From positions 620,001-684,000 of the forward strand of contig NZ_JARVCO010000012.1 in NCBI RefSeq assembly GCF_034531395.1: a DNA stretch of 64,000 nt, written 5' to 3'. The position numbers and the translations under genes are program-made. Each line of letters starts with the position of its first letter. Position 1 is the first letter of the stretch. Positions 1 through 8,292 of the stretch are shown piece by piece. The DNA comes from Pontiella agarivorans (lineage in GTDB: Bacteria > Verrucomicrobiota > Kiritimatiellia > Kiritimatiellales > Pontiellaceae). The notes beneath the pieces were generated by a model, which did not search any database, had not been told where the DNA came from, and worked only from the letters and a program-made list of their open reading frames with translations.

Positions 1-812
1 CTGTTCCGGAAGATTATGTAGATACTCCCGCAACCCGCGAGGCGTTGGTTCGTCATGCGGCGGAAGTCACCGCCTTTGATCAGCAGCTGGCCGATATCCG
101 TCTGATGATGGATGAGATGAACCTGACGGAAAACACGATTTTGATCTGCTTGAGCGAGCAGGGGATGGCGATGCCGCGCGGTAAATGGAGCATCTATGAA
201 AAAGGAAACCGCAGTCTGGGCATCTTTGTCTGGCCGGGAACTATTCAGCCGGGCCGCACGCAGGTTCTGAGTAAATACGCCGATATTCTACCGACCTTAA
301 TAGATTATGCAGGAGGTCCGGACCCCAAGCTGGACGGCTTCAGTCTGCGCCCCGTACTGGAAGGGAAAAGTCAACATCACCGCGATGTTGTACATGTGTT
401 GAGTGTGAATCCGACTCGGCGCTGTGCATTGATCGAGGACGACTGGAAACTGGTGTGGAGTCCCGAGCGCAATGCCTCACAGTTGTACAAGGGGTTTGAT
501 GAGAAAAAGCCGGAAAACGGCGAATATACCAAGAAGTTTGCCGAGGTGTGGACGGAGTGGAACATCGCAGCTCAGGTCGATCCGTCAGCCGCTCAGAAAG
601 TGAAGCATGTTCTCCATCCGGATGAATTCGAAATATACCGCATTGACCGCGATTACGATGAGTGGAACAACCTCGCTCAAAATCCGGAGATTAGAGCCCG
701 GATCAGGACGATGCATGAAAGGTTGAATGGTATAGTCGGCGATGCAATGAACATGGCCGATTCTGATATCAATCAAAAGAATTCCGCAAAAAAGAAGACA
801 AAGAAAAAATAG
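1..812 (+). CDS. Sulfatase, C-terminal part (5' end outside window)
   Basis: This is the C-terminal part of a sulfatase of the alkaline-phosphatase superfamily (PF00884), an enzyme that removes sulfate esters, usually from algal or host polysaccharides. The frame is open from base 3, so the gene begins upstream of the window. The segment 'LTENTILICLSEQGMAMPRG' followed by KWSIYEKGNRSLGIF and VWPG matches the family pattern in which the metal-binding 'SDHG'-like loop and a 'K..LYEGG.R' loop precede a conserved WPG. The catalytic Cys/Ser that becomes formylglycine lies upstream and cannot be checked. The Gln-Gly in SEQG in place of Asp-His-Gly is atypical. The protein ends in a Lys-rich tail (KKKTKKK). 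The substrate is unknown. Confidence 0.85.
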   Translation, partial: VPEDYVDTPATREALVRHAAEVTAFDQQLADIRLMMDEMNLTENTILICLSEQGMAMPRGKWSIYEKGNRSLGIFVWPGTIQPGRTQVLSKYADILPTLIDYAGGPDPKLDGFSLRPVLEGKSQHHRDVVHVLSVNPTRRCALIEDDWKLVWSPERNASQLYKGFDEKKPENGEYTKKFAEVWTEWNIAAQVDPSAAQKVKHVLHPDEFEIYRIDRDYDEWNNLAQNPEIRARIRTMHERLNGIVGDAMNMADSDINQKNSAKKKTKKK

Positions 813-1210
813 TGCCTTTTCAGAGGAATCACTGGTTTTGATGAATGTCTCGGTCGGTATGGGTTCTTTCCGGTTCAAATGTTTGTCTCCGCGATTTGTG
901 TGTTTCCTTTTTCTTGCCCATGCCGTTGCTCCTTTCCTCCATTTTGGTCGCTGAGAAAATATTCATTCCGGTCAGGGGCTTTTCTGCTCCAATTTTGGAT
1001 TGTCTGATTTACGGGCTTAGGTCGGGAGTCTTGCGGCGGAAAAAAGATATTTTCTGTCCTATATCCGGTTCGTCCATCGTTGTTTTGTATTCATCTTTCA
1101 TGCAGAAAAATGTCCACTTTTTATTCTGTGTAACGTGTACAAAATCAATTTTTTATAAAAATTATTGTCCAAAAATATTTGGAGGAAATTTCTGTCCATA
1201 AACCATGCCG
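813..1210. other. Intergenic region, no convincing gene
   Basis: About 400 bases between the sulfatase stop and the leader of the next gene. The part around 1090-1200 is AT-rich with runs of A and T and may hold promoter elements, but I cannot point to a well-spaced -35/-10 pair. An open frame on the plus strand (845-1201) has no recognisable protein features or ribosome binding site and is not called. Confidence 0.5.
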
Positions 1211-1266
1211 GGTCTCCGTTACGTTGGGCAAATAAGCAACGCAAAGGTTAGAAGATCAAGGAGACC
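1211..1266 (+). promoter_or_regulatory. Structured 5' leader that masks the ribosome binding site
   Basis: GGTCTCC (1211-1217) can pair perfectly with GGAGACC (1260-1266), enclosing a second hairpin CGTTG (1222-1226)/CAACG (1237-1241). The 3' outer arm overlaps AAGGAGA (1258-1264), the Shine-Dalgarno of the gene starting at 1272, so the fold would hide it. The loops contain GGGCAAA (1226-1232) and ACGCAAAG (1239-1246). Both are also conserved pieces of class I cyclic-di-GMP (GEMM) riboswitches, but the usual P2 helix between them is missing. Structured translational control is plausible; a riboswitch class is not established. Confidence 0.4.
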
Positions 1267-1271
1267 GACAC

Positions 1272-1607
1272 ATGAAGACAAACATCATGAATGAACGTGA
1301 CAGCGATAAAAGCATTGGCGATGCGCTCGCCAAAGGAGCACTTCTCTGGGCCCCGGTTTATGCCATTGCCGCCAGCTCTGTTGTCTGGGGTCTAACCGCG
1401 AAATCGCCTGAATCTGCCAGCTATGCTGAAATTCTGCTGAAGGCGATGCTGGTCTTTTCCCCGCTGTGTATCGCCGCGGAGGCCTGTCGCTGGATGCTGC
1501 TCGATAAATTGCCGCAGCTGAAGCGGATCGGCTTTGAAAAACGGCAGCCTCCAAAGCTGCAGCGTTTTGTTCCGCCGGGGGCAAAGATGCGCCGCAAACA
1601 CGCGTAA
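1272..1607 (+). CDS. Small two-helix membrane protein, function unknown
   Basis: A 111-residue protein I do not recognise. Two hydrophobic stretches (about residues 20-42 and 52-70) suggest two membrane helices. The C-terminus is strongly basic (KKR/RRK clusters, ending MRRKHA) and probably faces the cytoplasm. AAGGAGA lies 7 bases before the ATG and supports this start. The RBS lies inside a predicted stem (see 1211-1266), so translation may be regulated. The gene is isolated, convergent with galE, and shares the bidirectional terminator at 1702-1735 with it. Confidence 0.6.
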   Translation: MKTNIMNERDSDKSIGDALAKGALLWAPVYAIAASSVVWGLTAKSPESASYAEILLKAMLVFSPLCIAAEACRWMLLDKLPQLKRIGFEKRQPPKLQRFVPPGAKMRRKHA

Positions 1608-1701
1608 CCTTTTGGGCAGGCTTCCGCAGCACCCCTCGTATTTCTATCCCCTCAGAAATATTTCGCTGCGGAAGTTCTGTCTTCTTTTCATACACAAAAA
1701 A

Positions 1702-1735
1702 AGCCCTCCGGGATGCCGGAGGGCTGTATTTTTTC
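1702..1735 (-). terminator. Rho-independent terminator of galE (bidirectional)
   Basis: A 10-bp GC-rich stem (1702-1711 with 1716-1725) closes on the 4-base loop GATG. On the minus strand it is followed by seven T (complement of A1695-1701), ending galKE. On the plus strand it is followed by GTATTTTTT, so it can also end the 1272-1607 transcript. Confidence 0.85.
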
Positions 1736-1749
1736 CAACGATTGGAAAA
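1731..1749. repeat. Dispersed palindrome copy, perfect 8+3+8
   Basis: TTTTCCAACGATTGGAAAA lies between the galE stop codon and the galE terminator stem. The identical 19-mer occurs inside coaE at 55276-55294. Confidence 0.85.
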
Positions 1750-2721
1750 TCAGTCTTCGTAGCCATTGGGATGTTCGCGGTGCCAGTCCCATGCACTCTG
1801 GACAATCTCTTTGAGATCGGCATGCTGGGGATTCCAGCCGAGCACGGTGCGCGCTTTGGTGGCATCGGCCACGAGGGCGGTGCAGTCGCCGGCGCGGCGC
1901 GGCTGAATTTCGGCGGGGATGGGATGTCCGGTGACTTCGCGGCAGACTTCGATGACTTCTTTCACCGTATAGCCGTCACCATTGCCGAGATTGAAGGCTC
2001 CGGAAATACCGGGTTTGAGGGCGAGAATGTGGGCCTGGGCGAGGTCTTTAATGTGAATATAGTCGCGTACACAGGTGCCGTCGCGGGTTTCATAATCATC
2101 GCCGAACATAAAGATTTTTTCACGTTTGCCCTGGGCGACCTGGAGCACGAGCGGAATCAGGTGGCTTTCCGGGTTGTGTGCTTCGCCGTATTCCGCGGTT
2201 GCGCCGCAGGCGTTGAAATAGCGTAGGAACACACATTCCACACCGTGGATTTCCTGGCCCCATTTGAACATGTGTTCGCAGAGCAGTTTGGAGTCGCCAT
2301 ATACTGATTCGGGATTCTGCGGCAGCGTCTCATCCATGGGGATGCGCTCCGGGGTTCCGTAAGTGGCGCAGGTGGAGGAGAAAATCAGCTTTTTGCAGTT
2401 GGCCTCAATCATGGCATGAATCAGGTTGAGCGATCCGCTGACATTGTTTTCATAGAACGGCATCGGGTCGATCATGGATTCGCCGACTTCAATATAGGCT
2501 GCAAAGTGAATGACGGCTTCCGGCCGTTCCGCCAGCAGCGCTGATTTGATGTCCTCTTTATAGCGCAGATCACCTTTAAGGAATTTGGCGCGCGGATCAA
2601 CGGCCGCTTTGTGGCCGCGTTCGAGGTTGTCGAAAACCACAACATCGTGGCCTTCGTTGCAGAGCATTTGTGTGGTTACGCTTCCGATATATCCGGCACC
2701 GCCGGCAACTAAAACTTTCAT
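1750..2721 (-). CDS. galE: UDP-glucose 4-epimerase
   Basis: Interconverts UDP-galactose and UDP-glucose in the Leloir pathway. At 323 residues it has the usual length of the short-chain dehydrogenase-type epimerase. The NAD-binding glycine motif GGAGYIGS is at residues 7-14, the catalytic Ser/Thr segment FSSTCATYG is near 115, and the YxxxK pair (YGDSK) is near 141. The ATG is preceded by AAAGGA. It lies 80 bases downstream of galK on the same strand and is probably co-transcribed with it. Transcription ends at the stem-loop 1702-1735, with a copy of the dispersed palindrome in between. Confidence 0.96.
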   Translation of the reverse strand: MKVLVAGGAGYIGSVTTQMLCNEGHDVVVFDNLERGHKAAVDPRAKFLKGDLRYKEDIKSALLAERPEAVIHFAAYIEVGESMIDPMPFYENNVSGSLNLIHAMIEANCKKLIFSSTCATYGTPERIPMDETLPQNPESVYGDSKLLCEHMFKWGQEIHGVECVFLRYFNACGATAEYGEAHNPESHLIPLVLQVAQGKREKIFMFGDDYETRDGTCVRDYIHIKDLAQAHILALKPGISGAFNLGNGDGYTVKEVIEVCREVTGHPIPAEIQPRRAGDCTALVADATKARTVLGWNPQHADLKEIVQSAWDWHREHPNGYED

Positions 2722-2801
2722 GGCAGAATCCTTTCGTGATGAGTGGGCCGTGACGCGGAATTAAGACAAAATCTGCATCACGGCTCAATCGTCAGATTTC
2801 A

Positions 2802-3977
2802 TTATTTGATAATCTGGGCTCCCTGAGAAGGAACAATTTTTTCGATGGTCGGTTCCAGATCGTGTGCTTTGCAGGCTTCAATAATCTGTTCACTGATGCG
2901 GTCGGCATCCGCCACCTTTACCAGTGCGCAGACGCTGCCGCCCCAGCCGCCGCCGGAAAGACGTGCACCGAGTGCGCCGGCGTCTTTTGCTGCTGCAACC
3001 ACCGTATCGAGCGCCGGAATGGAGTTTTCAAATGCGGTGCGGGAGGTTTCGTGGGAATCGAACAGATATTGACCGAAGGCTTCGATGTTTCCGTCGGCAA
3101 GCAGTTTTACGCCGTCTTCCACCCGATGAATTTCCCAGACCACGTGCGTGGCGCGCTGGGCGGCTTCGGCATCAATTTTTTCTTTGTTCGCTTCAAAATC
3201 TTCCAGAGTGATGTCGCGCAGGGCTTTCACTTCGTAGCTGACCAGTTCATTCAGTTCCGCAGCGGCTTTTTCGCAGCTTTCACGGCGGGCGTTATAAGGA
3301 GAGTCTTTCAGCTTGTGTTTGATGTGCGGGTTGATCATCAGGAACATGACATCGTCCGGCAGCTGAACGGGGTAGGTTTCGAGGCTTCGGAAGTCGGAGT
3401 GAATGAGGCCGTGGTGTACCCCGAAGATACTGGAGAACTGATCGAGCAGTCCGCAGTTGCAGCCGGCAAAGACATTTTCACATTTCTGGGCCAGCTGGCC
3501 GATTTCCTTTTTGCTGATATCTTTGCCGATTTCCTTGCCGGCATATTGAAGGGCGGCATAGGTGGTGGCCACTTCCAGTGCGGCAGAGGAGGAGAGGCCG
3601 GCGCCCATTGGGATGGAGCCGAGGAAGGTGCAGTTGATGCCGTCGACAAGGATGCCGTGTTCCGTGGCGAGGTAGTAAAAGTTCCCCTTTACATAGTTGG
3701 CCCAGTAGCTGTCGATGCGTTCATCGCAGGTGGCGGAAAATTCGTAGGATTCGCGAACGTCACCGGCCGTTACGTGAATGCCTGGCTTGTCCGATTTGGA
3801 GATGCAGAAGCAGTGGCCGAAGTTGATGGCGCAGGAGAACGTGGTGCCCGCATTGTAATCGGTGTGATTGCCGAGCACTTCGATGCGGCCCGGTGCGTAG
3901 GAAACGGTGGTCGGCTCAACGCCGTAAATCTCTTTGTGAATAGCCTGTGCTTCTGCAACTACGTTTTCATCATACAT
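2802..3977 (-). CDS. galK: Galactokinase
   Basis: Phosphorylates galactose at C1, the first Leloir step. The 391-residue GHMP kinase shows all three family motifs: PGRIEVLGNHTDYN near residue 29 (galactokinase signature, with GNH in place of the commoner GEH), the ATP loop PMGAGLSSSAALE near 120, and LSGGGWGG near the C-terminus. I chose the ATG at 3977 because AGGAGG stands 7 bases upstream. The frame extends 20 codons further up, but that part overlaps the divergent control region. The divergent neighbour is a PocR-AraC regulator, a plausible controller of galKE. Confidence 0.95.
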   Translation of the reverse strand: MYDENVVAEAQAIHKEIYGVEPTTVSYAPGRIEVLGNHTDYNAGTTFSCAINFGHCFCISKSDKPGIHVTAGDVRESYEFSATCDERIDSYWANYVKGNFYYLATEHGILVDGINCTFLGSIPMGAGLSSSAALEVATTYAALQYAGKEIGKDISKKEIGQLAQKCENVFAGCNCGLLDQFSSIFGVHHGLIHSDFRSLETYPVQLPDDVMFLMINPHIKHKLKDSPYNARRESCEKAAAELNELVSYEVKALRDITLEDFEANKEKIDAEAAQRATHVVWEIHRVEDGVKLLADGNIEAFGQYLFDSHETSRTAFENSIPALDTVVAAAKDAGALGARLSGGGWGGSVCALVKVADADRISEQIIEACKAHDLEPTIEKIVPSQGAQIIK

Positions 3978-4008
3978 GGGTTGTCCTCCTGGTTTGTCTA
4001 TTTGTGAG

Positions 4009-4027
4009 CTTTCCAATGTATGGAAAG
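4009..4027. repeat. Dispersed palindrome in the galK / PocR-AraC divergent promoter region
   Basis: CTTTCCA-ATGTA-TGGAAAG has perfect 7-bp arms and is centred in the 86-bp gap between the galK start and the start of the divergent regulator. The position suits an operator. Confidence 0.75.
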
Positions 4028-4063
4028 TTGCGAGCAAAAACCATGGGATAACCCGGCAAAGAC

Positions 4064-4993
4064 ATGGACAAAAGAAGCGAGATATGCTTTTTTCGTCACA
4101 TGCTTGAATCCATGCACCATGTAATCAGTCAGAAAGTCTCGGAAATATTCGATCTGTATACCGAGCTGCATGATATCCGGATAACGCTGTTCAGTCCGGA
4201 TGGCAGTCTGATTTATCCCGACGCCGTAAACCGTCCGAACTGCGACCACTGCAGGTTGTTGCGTGAGGATCTCGGTCTGGAAATGAAATGCCGGGAGCTG
4301 GATCATCGGATGATGCATGTGGCCTTTGAGCGGCAGGATATGATCACCTATACCTGTCATGCCGGGATGCGCGAGGTGACGGCACCGATTTTTGTGAACC
4401 GTGAACTGGCCGGCTATGTGATGCTCGGTCAGTTCCGCAGCGAATCTGCCCCCGAGGAATCGCCGTATTCCAGAGACTGGAAAAAGGCGAAAGGTGATGA
4501 CGCGCTCCAACAGGCCTATGAGCAGACTGCGGTGTTTCCGGAGGGCAAGATTGAGACGCTTATCGAGCTGTTTCATCATCTGCTCGATTTTATCATTGGC
4601 GATCAGATGATTCAGCACAAGGATTATGATCTGATCGCCCCGGTTATTGAACGCATCCGTGAGCACCCAGAGCAGGAACTGCAGCTCGATGAAGCGGCCC
4701 GGACCGTTGGCCGCAGCGCCTCCACCGTTTCGCGTGTTTTTAAGAAGGTGACCGGGCTGAGTTTTAAACAGTATCAGGTAAGCTATCGGCTCGAACGCGC
4801 CGCCGGGCTGCTCAAATCCAAACCCAATTCACCGGTAGCCGAAATTGCCCTGGCGGTCGGTTACGACGATGCCCTCTATTTTTCCCGGGTTTTCCGCAAG
4901 CACTTTGGCTTTTCTCCATCTGAGTATCGTCAAAATGAGGGCGGCCATGGTGTTGCACCGCGGAAGCCGGAACCGAAAATCACGGCTGTATAA
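4064..4993 (+). CDS. AraC-family regulator with PocR sensory domain
   Basis: A 309-residue transcription regulator. Residues about 15-170 resemble the PocR ligand-binding domain, including its paired cysteines (NCDHC near 65, then KC and TC). Residues about 195-300 form an AraC double helix-turn-helix (DEAARTVGRSASTVSRVFKK; EIALAVGYDDALYFSRVFRK; final GFSPSEYR). PocR domains bind small molecules such as diols or sugars; the ligand here is unknown. It is divergent from galK with a palindrome between them, so galactose control is the simplest guess. No strong Shine-Dalgarno precedes the ATG at 4064, and the in-frame ATG 12 codons later is possible. A further palindrome copy (4468-4482) is embedded in the coding sequence. 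Confidence 0.88.
   Translation: MDKRSEICFFRHMLESMHHVISQKVSEIFDLYTELHDIRITLFSPDGSLIYPDAVNRPNCDHCRLLREDLGLEMKCRELDHRMMHVAFERQDMITYTCHAGMREVTAPIFVNRELAGYVMLGQFRSESAPEESPYSRDWKKAKGDDALQQAYEQTAVFPEGKIETLIELFHHLLDFIIGDQMIQHKDYDLIAPVIERIREHPEQELQLDEAARTVGRSASTVSRVFKKVTGLSFKQYQVSYRLERAAGLLKSKPNSPVAEIALAVGYDDALYFSRVFRKHFGFSPSEYRQNEGGHGVAPRKPEPKITAV
4468..4482. repeat. Dispersed palindrome copy inside the PocR-AraC gene
   Basis: TTCCAG-AGA-CTGGAA, perfect 6-bp arms, followed by AAA. It is read in the frame that gives Y-S-R-D-W-K-K. Confidence 0.6.
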
Positions 4994-5058
4994 TTCAGCA
5001 CTTCCCGGCGGCCTGAAACTTCGTTTTTCAACGGTTGTAAAAAATACATTTTGCCCGG

Positions 5059-5087
5059 TTGACAGGGACAGGTCGCATCCGTATATT
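5059..5087 (+). promoter_or_regulatory. Sigma70-type promoter of tRNA-Val
   Basis: TTGACA (5059-5064), then 17 bases, then TATATT (5082-5087), ending 15 bases before the tRNA. This is the best promoter match I see in the window. Confidence 0.85.
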
Positions 5088-5102
5088 CCCTGCCTTTCCT
5101 GA

Positions 5103-5179
5103 GGGTGATTAGCTCAGTTGGTTAGAGCGCATGCTTGACATGCATGAGGTCACTGGTTCGAATCCAGTATTACCCACCA
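5103..5179 (+). tRNA. tRNA-Val (anticodon GAC)
   Basis: A complete cloverleaf. The acceptor arm GGGTGAT (5103-5109) pairs with ATTACCC (5169-5175, one G-U pair). The D arm contains AGCTCAGTTGGTTAGAGC. The anticodon stem CATGC/GCATG encloses TTGACAT with anticodon GAC at 5137-5139. The T arm is ACTGG-TTCGAAT-CCAGT. The discriminator A and a genome-encoded CCA (5177-5179) follow. It is a single-gene unit with its own promoter and terminator. Confidence 0.97.
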
Positions 5180-5190
5180 TTTTTATTCAA

Positions 5191-5218
5191 GGCGAACTCT
5201 CTGCGGGTTCGCCTTTTT
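5191..5218 (+). terminator. Rho-independent terminator of tRNA-Val
   Basis: GGCGAAC (5191-5197) pairs with GTTCGCC (5207-5213), followed by TTTTT (5214-5218), eleven bases after the tRNA CCA end. Confidence 0.85.
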
Positions 5219-5427
5219 CATTTTCATGTGAGAACGGGTTCTGAATCAAATATATGGCCGTTATGCTCCTTTGCGTTCCGAGCTCCTCACCACTCCTCAA
5301 ATTGGGACCGGTTTCGTAACAAAGTATGAGAATCGTTGAGGGAGAGCCGGGCTGCTGTATGGGGCAGGCTGCGATGAAATCTGGCCGCATTTTCTTTTTC
5401 TGAGCCTGTTATCTTTGTGGTTTATGC

Positions 5428-6249
5428 ATGAGTGGCCGGGGGTATCGAGGGCCTGGGAAACTTATGATTGGTTTTCCTTGCCGCACCTCATATGGTGTTT
5501 GTGTGAATGACCGCAAAGAACATTCTGATCGTTGTACTCAATATCTGGACTCGCTGAATGCCAGCGAGCTGATCAGTCTCTTCCGCCTTCTGCCTGATGT
5601 GTATTTTGTCGTGAAAGATGCGGAAGGCCGAGTGATGGCCGCGAATGAGGTTGCGGTTCGGCTCTGCGGATTTGAATCAGAATCTGACATGAGGGGGAAA
5701 ACCGATTACGATATTTTCCCCGAAGACCGGGCAGACAGTTATGTGGATGATGACCGGCGCGTTTTTGAGACCGGAGAACCGATTCGGGACCGGGTGGAGC
5801 TGGCACCAGATCCGAATCATTCCATCAATTGGTTTGTCACAACAAAGGTTCCGCTATACGGAAATCGCGGTGAAGTGGTCGGTCTGGCATGCATTGCCCG
5901 GAACATGACGGCCATGCATGAGACGCTGCGGCCTTATGTTGAAATGAACGAGGTGCTGGAATATATCCGTACGAACTATGCACAGCAGATCCGCATTGAA
6001 GAGCTTGCGAGGCTGGTTCACCTGTCTGCGGGACAGTTTGAACGGAATTTCAAGAAGGTTTTCGGGATCTCGCCCAAGCAGCACATTCTCAATGTCCGGC
6101 TGCGTGCGGCCAGTCATCTGCTGAAGAGTACACACAATACAATCGCTTCAATATCGCAAGAAACCGGGTTTTACGATCACAGCCATTTTTGCCGGAGCTT
6201 TAAGAAAGAAGTGGGTATTTCTCCAAGTCAATATCGAAAAAATAATTGA
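5428..6249 (+). CDS. AraC-family regulator with PAS sensor domain
   Basis: A 273-residue regulator. Residues about 45-150 are a PAS domain (start LLPDVYFVVKDAEGRV, followed by the KTDYDIFPEDRA segment typical of PAS folds). Residues about 170-272 are an AraC double helix-turn-helix (EELARLVHLSAGQFERNFKK; SISQETGFYDHSHFCRSFKK; GISPSQYRKNN). The start is uncertain: ATG at 5428, ATG at 5464 and GTG at 5503 are all in frame and none has a strong ribosome binding site. It lies just upstream of and parallel to the nine-gene sugar operon, so it is the likely activator of that operon; this is inference from position. Confidence 0.85.
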   Translation: MSGRGYRGPGKLMIGFPCRTSYGVCVNDRKEHSDRCTQYLDSLNASELISLFRLLPDVYFVVKDAEGRVMAANEVAVRLCGFESESDMRGKTDYDIFPEDRADSYVDDDRRVFETGEPIRDRVELAPDPNHSINWFVTTKVPLYGNRGEVVGLACIARNMTAMHETLRPYVEMNEVLEYIRTNYAQQIRIEELARLVHLSAGQFERNFKKVFGISPKQHILNVRLRAASHLLKSTHNTIASISQETGFYDHSHFCRSFKKEVGISPSQYRKNN

Positions 6250-6326
6250 TTTTTGTCGGGCCTTTACACAATGGCATCAGTTTTTTACAAGACGGTGTAA
6301 GCGGGGGCTGGTAGCTTTGCCAGCCT

Positions 6327-6956
6327 ATGAAAAAGATATTATCAGTGCTGATTCTGTTCGCTGCGGTTTTGTTATCGCACGGTGCTCCGGAAAAATTCGT
6401 TTCCCTGTTCGACGGGAAAAGTTCCAATGGCTGGAAAGGGGCGCTCGGTAACTATGACTTTTCCGATGGAATGATCCGGTGTCAAAAGGGCCGCGGGGGG
6501 ACTATTTACACGGAACAGCAATTCACCAATTTTGTTGTGCGGTTTGAATTCAAACTTCCTCCCGGTGGAAACAACGGGTTGGCGATTCGTTATCCGGGGC
6601 AGGGAAATCCGGCCTATGCGGGTATGTGCGAGCTGCAGGTGCTGGATAACACTGCGCCCAAATATGCAAAACTTGACCCGCGGCAGTATCATGGTTCGGC
6701 CTATGGTATGGTGGCCGCCGAGCGGGGACACCTGAAACCGGTCGGAGAATGGAATGCACAGACGGTCACGGTGGTGGGTTCTTCCATTAAAGTGGAGCTT
6801 AACGGCGCGGTGATCCTCGATTGCGATCTCGCAGCTGTTACGCAGTTCATGCAGAACAAAGCGCATCTGGGCAAAGAGCGCACATTCGGTCATTTCGGTT
6901 TTGCGGGTCATAACGATCCGGTCGCATTTCGTAATATTTACCTTAAGGAGCTTTAG
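6327..6956 (+). CDS. Secreted DUF1080 protein (3-keto-disaccharide hydrolase-like)
   Basis: A 209-residue protein with a signal peptide (residues 1-19, cut near SHG-AP) and one DUF1080 jelly-roll domain (PF06439): FVSLFDGKSSNGWKG at the start, NNGLAIRYPG in the middle, and a closing FGFAGHNDPVAFRNIYLKEL. Some members cleave 3-keto-glycosides made by Gfo/Idh oxidoreductases. It is the first gene of a nine-gene operon and stops one base before the Tat-exported oxidoreductase gene starts. The FDGKSSNGWKG codons contain a palindrome copy (6422-6436). Periplasmic location is expected. Confidence 0.88.
   Translation: MKKILSVLILFAAVLLSHGAPEKFVSLFDGKSSNGWKGALGNYDFSDGMIRCQKGRGGTIYTEQQFTNFVVRFEFKLPPGGNNGLAIRYPGQGNPAYAGMCELQVLDNTAPKYAKLDPRQYHGSAYGMVAAERGHLKPVGEWNAQTVTVVGSSIKVELNGAVILDCDLAAVTQFMQNKAHLGKERTFGHFGFAGHNDPVAFRNIYLKEL
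6422..6436. repeat. Dispersed palindrome copy inside the DUF1080 gene
   Basis: TTCCA-ATGGC-TGGAA followed by AGG. It falls on the family's conserved GWK codons (S-N-G-W-K), so part of the match may reflect protein constraint. Confidence 0.4.
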
Positions 6957-6957
6957 G

Positions 6958-8292
6958 ATGAAAAACAGGCGTTCATTTATTTCGCAAACCGCACTTGCCG
7001 GGGCAGCTCTGCCTTTGCTGAGTGCCGCCGGAGTCTCTTCAGTCAACTATGTTCCGGCAGACCGGAAGGTGAACCATGCCAGCTTCGGGGCAAACGGCAT
7101 GGCCTTTTCGGATATTAAGAGTCTGACCCGTAATGAGGAGGTGAATCTTATAGCCGTGGCGGAAGTGGATGAAAGCCGTTTGGGACGGGTGAAGAAGCTG
7201 TTTCCCGAGGTGCGGGTCTATAAAGACTGGCGGGTGCTGCTGGAGAAGGAGCACCGTAACCTGGACTCGGTCAATGTTTCCACTCCCGATCACATGCATG
7301 GACCGATCGGCCTGACGGCCATGCAGCTGGGGTTGCATGTTTATGGACAGAAACCACTCGCGCAAAACCTTTATGAAACGCGGCGGATGGCGGAGGTTGC
7401 TGCAAAGACCGGTGTGGTGACCCAGATGGGAACGCAGTTGACGTCTACCACGTATGAGCGGCTCACCGCCCGTATGATTCAGGACGGCGTGATCGGCAAG
7501 GTGAAGGAAGTTCATATGTTCAGCCATAAAACCTGGGGAGACCCGCAACCGCGGCCGGAACGCGTTGATCCGGTTCCGGCGGGGCTGGACTGGGATCTGT
7601 GGCTGGGTGTGGCCGAAGAGCGGCCGTATATTGACCAATATTATCATCCGGGCAACTGGCGCCGCAGGTTGGATTTCGGTACGGGGACGCTCGGCGACAT
7701 GGGGTGCCATATTTACAGCCCGATGTTTCAGGCGCTGGGTGTTCGGCATCCGCTCTCTGTCAAATCCGTGGGAGGAAAGCCGAATGAGACGAACTGGGCC
7801 ATTAATGAAAAGTTTGAGTATATTTTTCCCGGAAATGAACTGACTGCTGCGGAAACCGTGAAGGTGACCTGGACTGACGGCTCGTTGCGGCCGCCGAAAA
7901 AGTTTCTGGAAATGTTCGGCGAAAAGATGCCGAAACAAGGCTCAATTTTTGTCGGCACGGAAGGAATTCTGTTGCATCCGCATAATGAACTTCCGGTTCC
8001 GTATCCGCGCGAAAAGTTTGCCGACTTCCGCTATCCGAAATTTAAAGCGCGTAACCATTACGATGATTTTATCAAGGCGGTTCGCGGAGAACCGGTGAAG
8101 CCGCTGTCCGATTTTGTCGAATATGGCGGGCCGCTCACCGAGACCGTTCTGCTGGGCGCGCTGGCTTCGCACTTTCCCGGTGAAACGCTGGAGTGGGATG
8201 CTGAAAAACTGCGGATCTCCAATCTGGAAAAGGCGAATGCGTTCGTGAAACGACAGTACCGTAAAGGTTGGGAAATTACGGAGCGTTCATGA
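6958..8292 (+). CDS. Tat-exported Gfo/Idh/MocA-family oxidoreductase
   Basis: A 444-residue NAD(P)-dependent sugar oxidoreductase. The ATG at 6958 is chosen because AAGGAG lies 7 bases upstream and because it places a twin-arginine signal at the N-terminus (NRRSFISQTALAGAALPLL). Export in folded form with bound cofactor fits this family. The Rossmann part includes NVSTPDHMHGPIG and GLHVYGQKPLAQN (EKP-type catalytic Lys as QKP). The C-terminal α/β domain follows. With the DUF1080 neighbour it may oxidise sugars at C3 in the periplasm. The next gene overlaps its stop by four bases (ATGA). Confidence 0.9.
   Translation: MKNRRSFISQTALAGAALPLLSAAGVSSVNYVPADRKVNHASFGANGMAFSDIKSLTRNEEVNLIAVAEVDESRLGRVKKLFPEVRVYKDWRVLLEKEHRNLDSVNVSTPDHMHGPIGLTAMQLGLHVYGQKPLAQNLYETRRMAEVAAKTGVVTQMGTQLTSTTYERLTARMIQDGVIGKVKEVHMFSHKTWGDPQPRPERVDPVPAGLDWDLWLGVAEERPYIDQYYHPGNWRRRLDFGTGTLGDMGCHIYSPMFQALGVRHPLSVKSVGGKPNETNWAINEKFEYIFPGNELTAAETVKVTWTDGSLRPPKKFLEMFGEKMPKQGSIFVGTEGILLHPHNELPVPYPREKFADFRYPKFKARNHYDDFIKAVRGEPVKPLSDFVEYGGPLTETVLLGALASHFPGETLEWDAEKLRISNLEKANAFVKRQYRKGWEITERS

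Noticed and set aside
845-1201. Plus-strand open frame of 118 codons after the sulfatase
   Set aside because: No ribosome binding site, Cys/Phe/Ser-rich translation without domain features, AT-rich 3' half. More likely non-coding.
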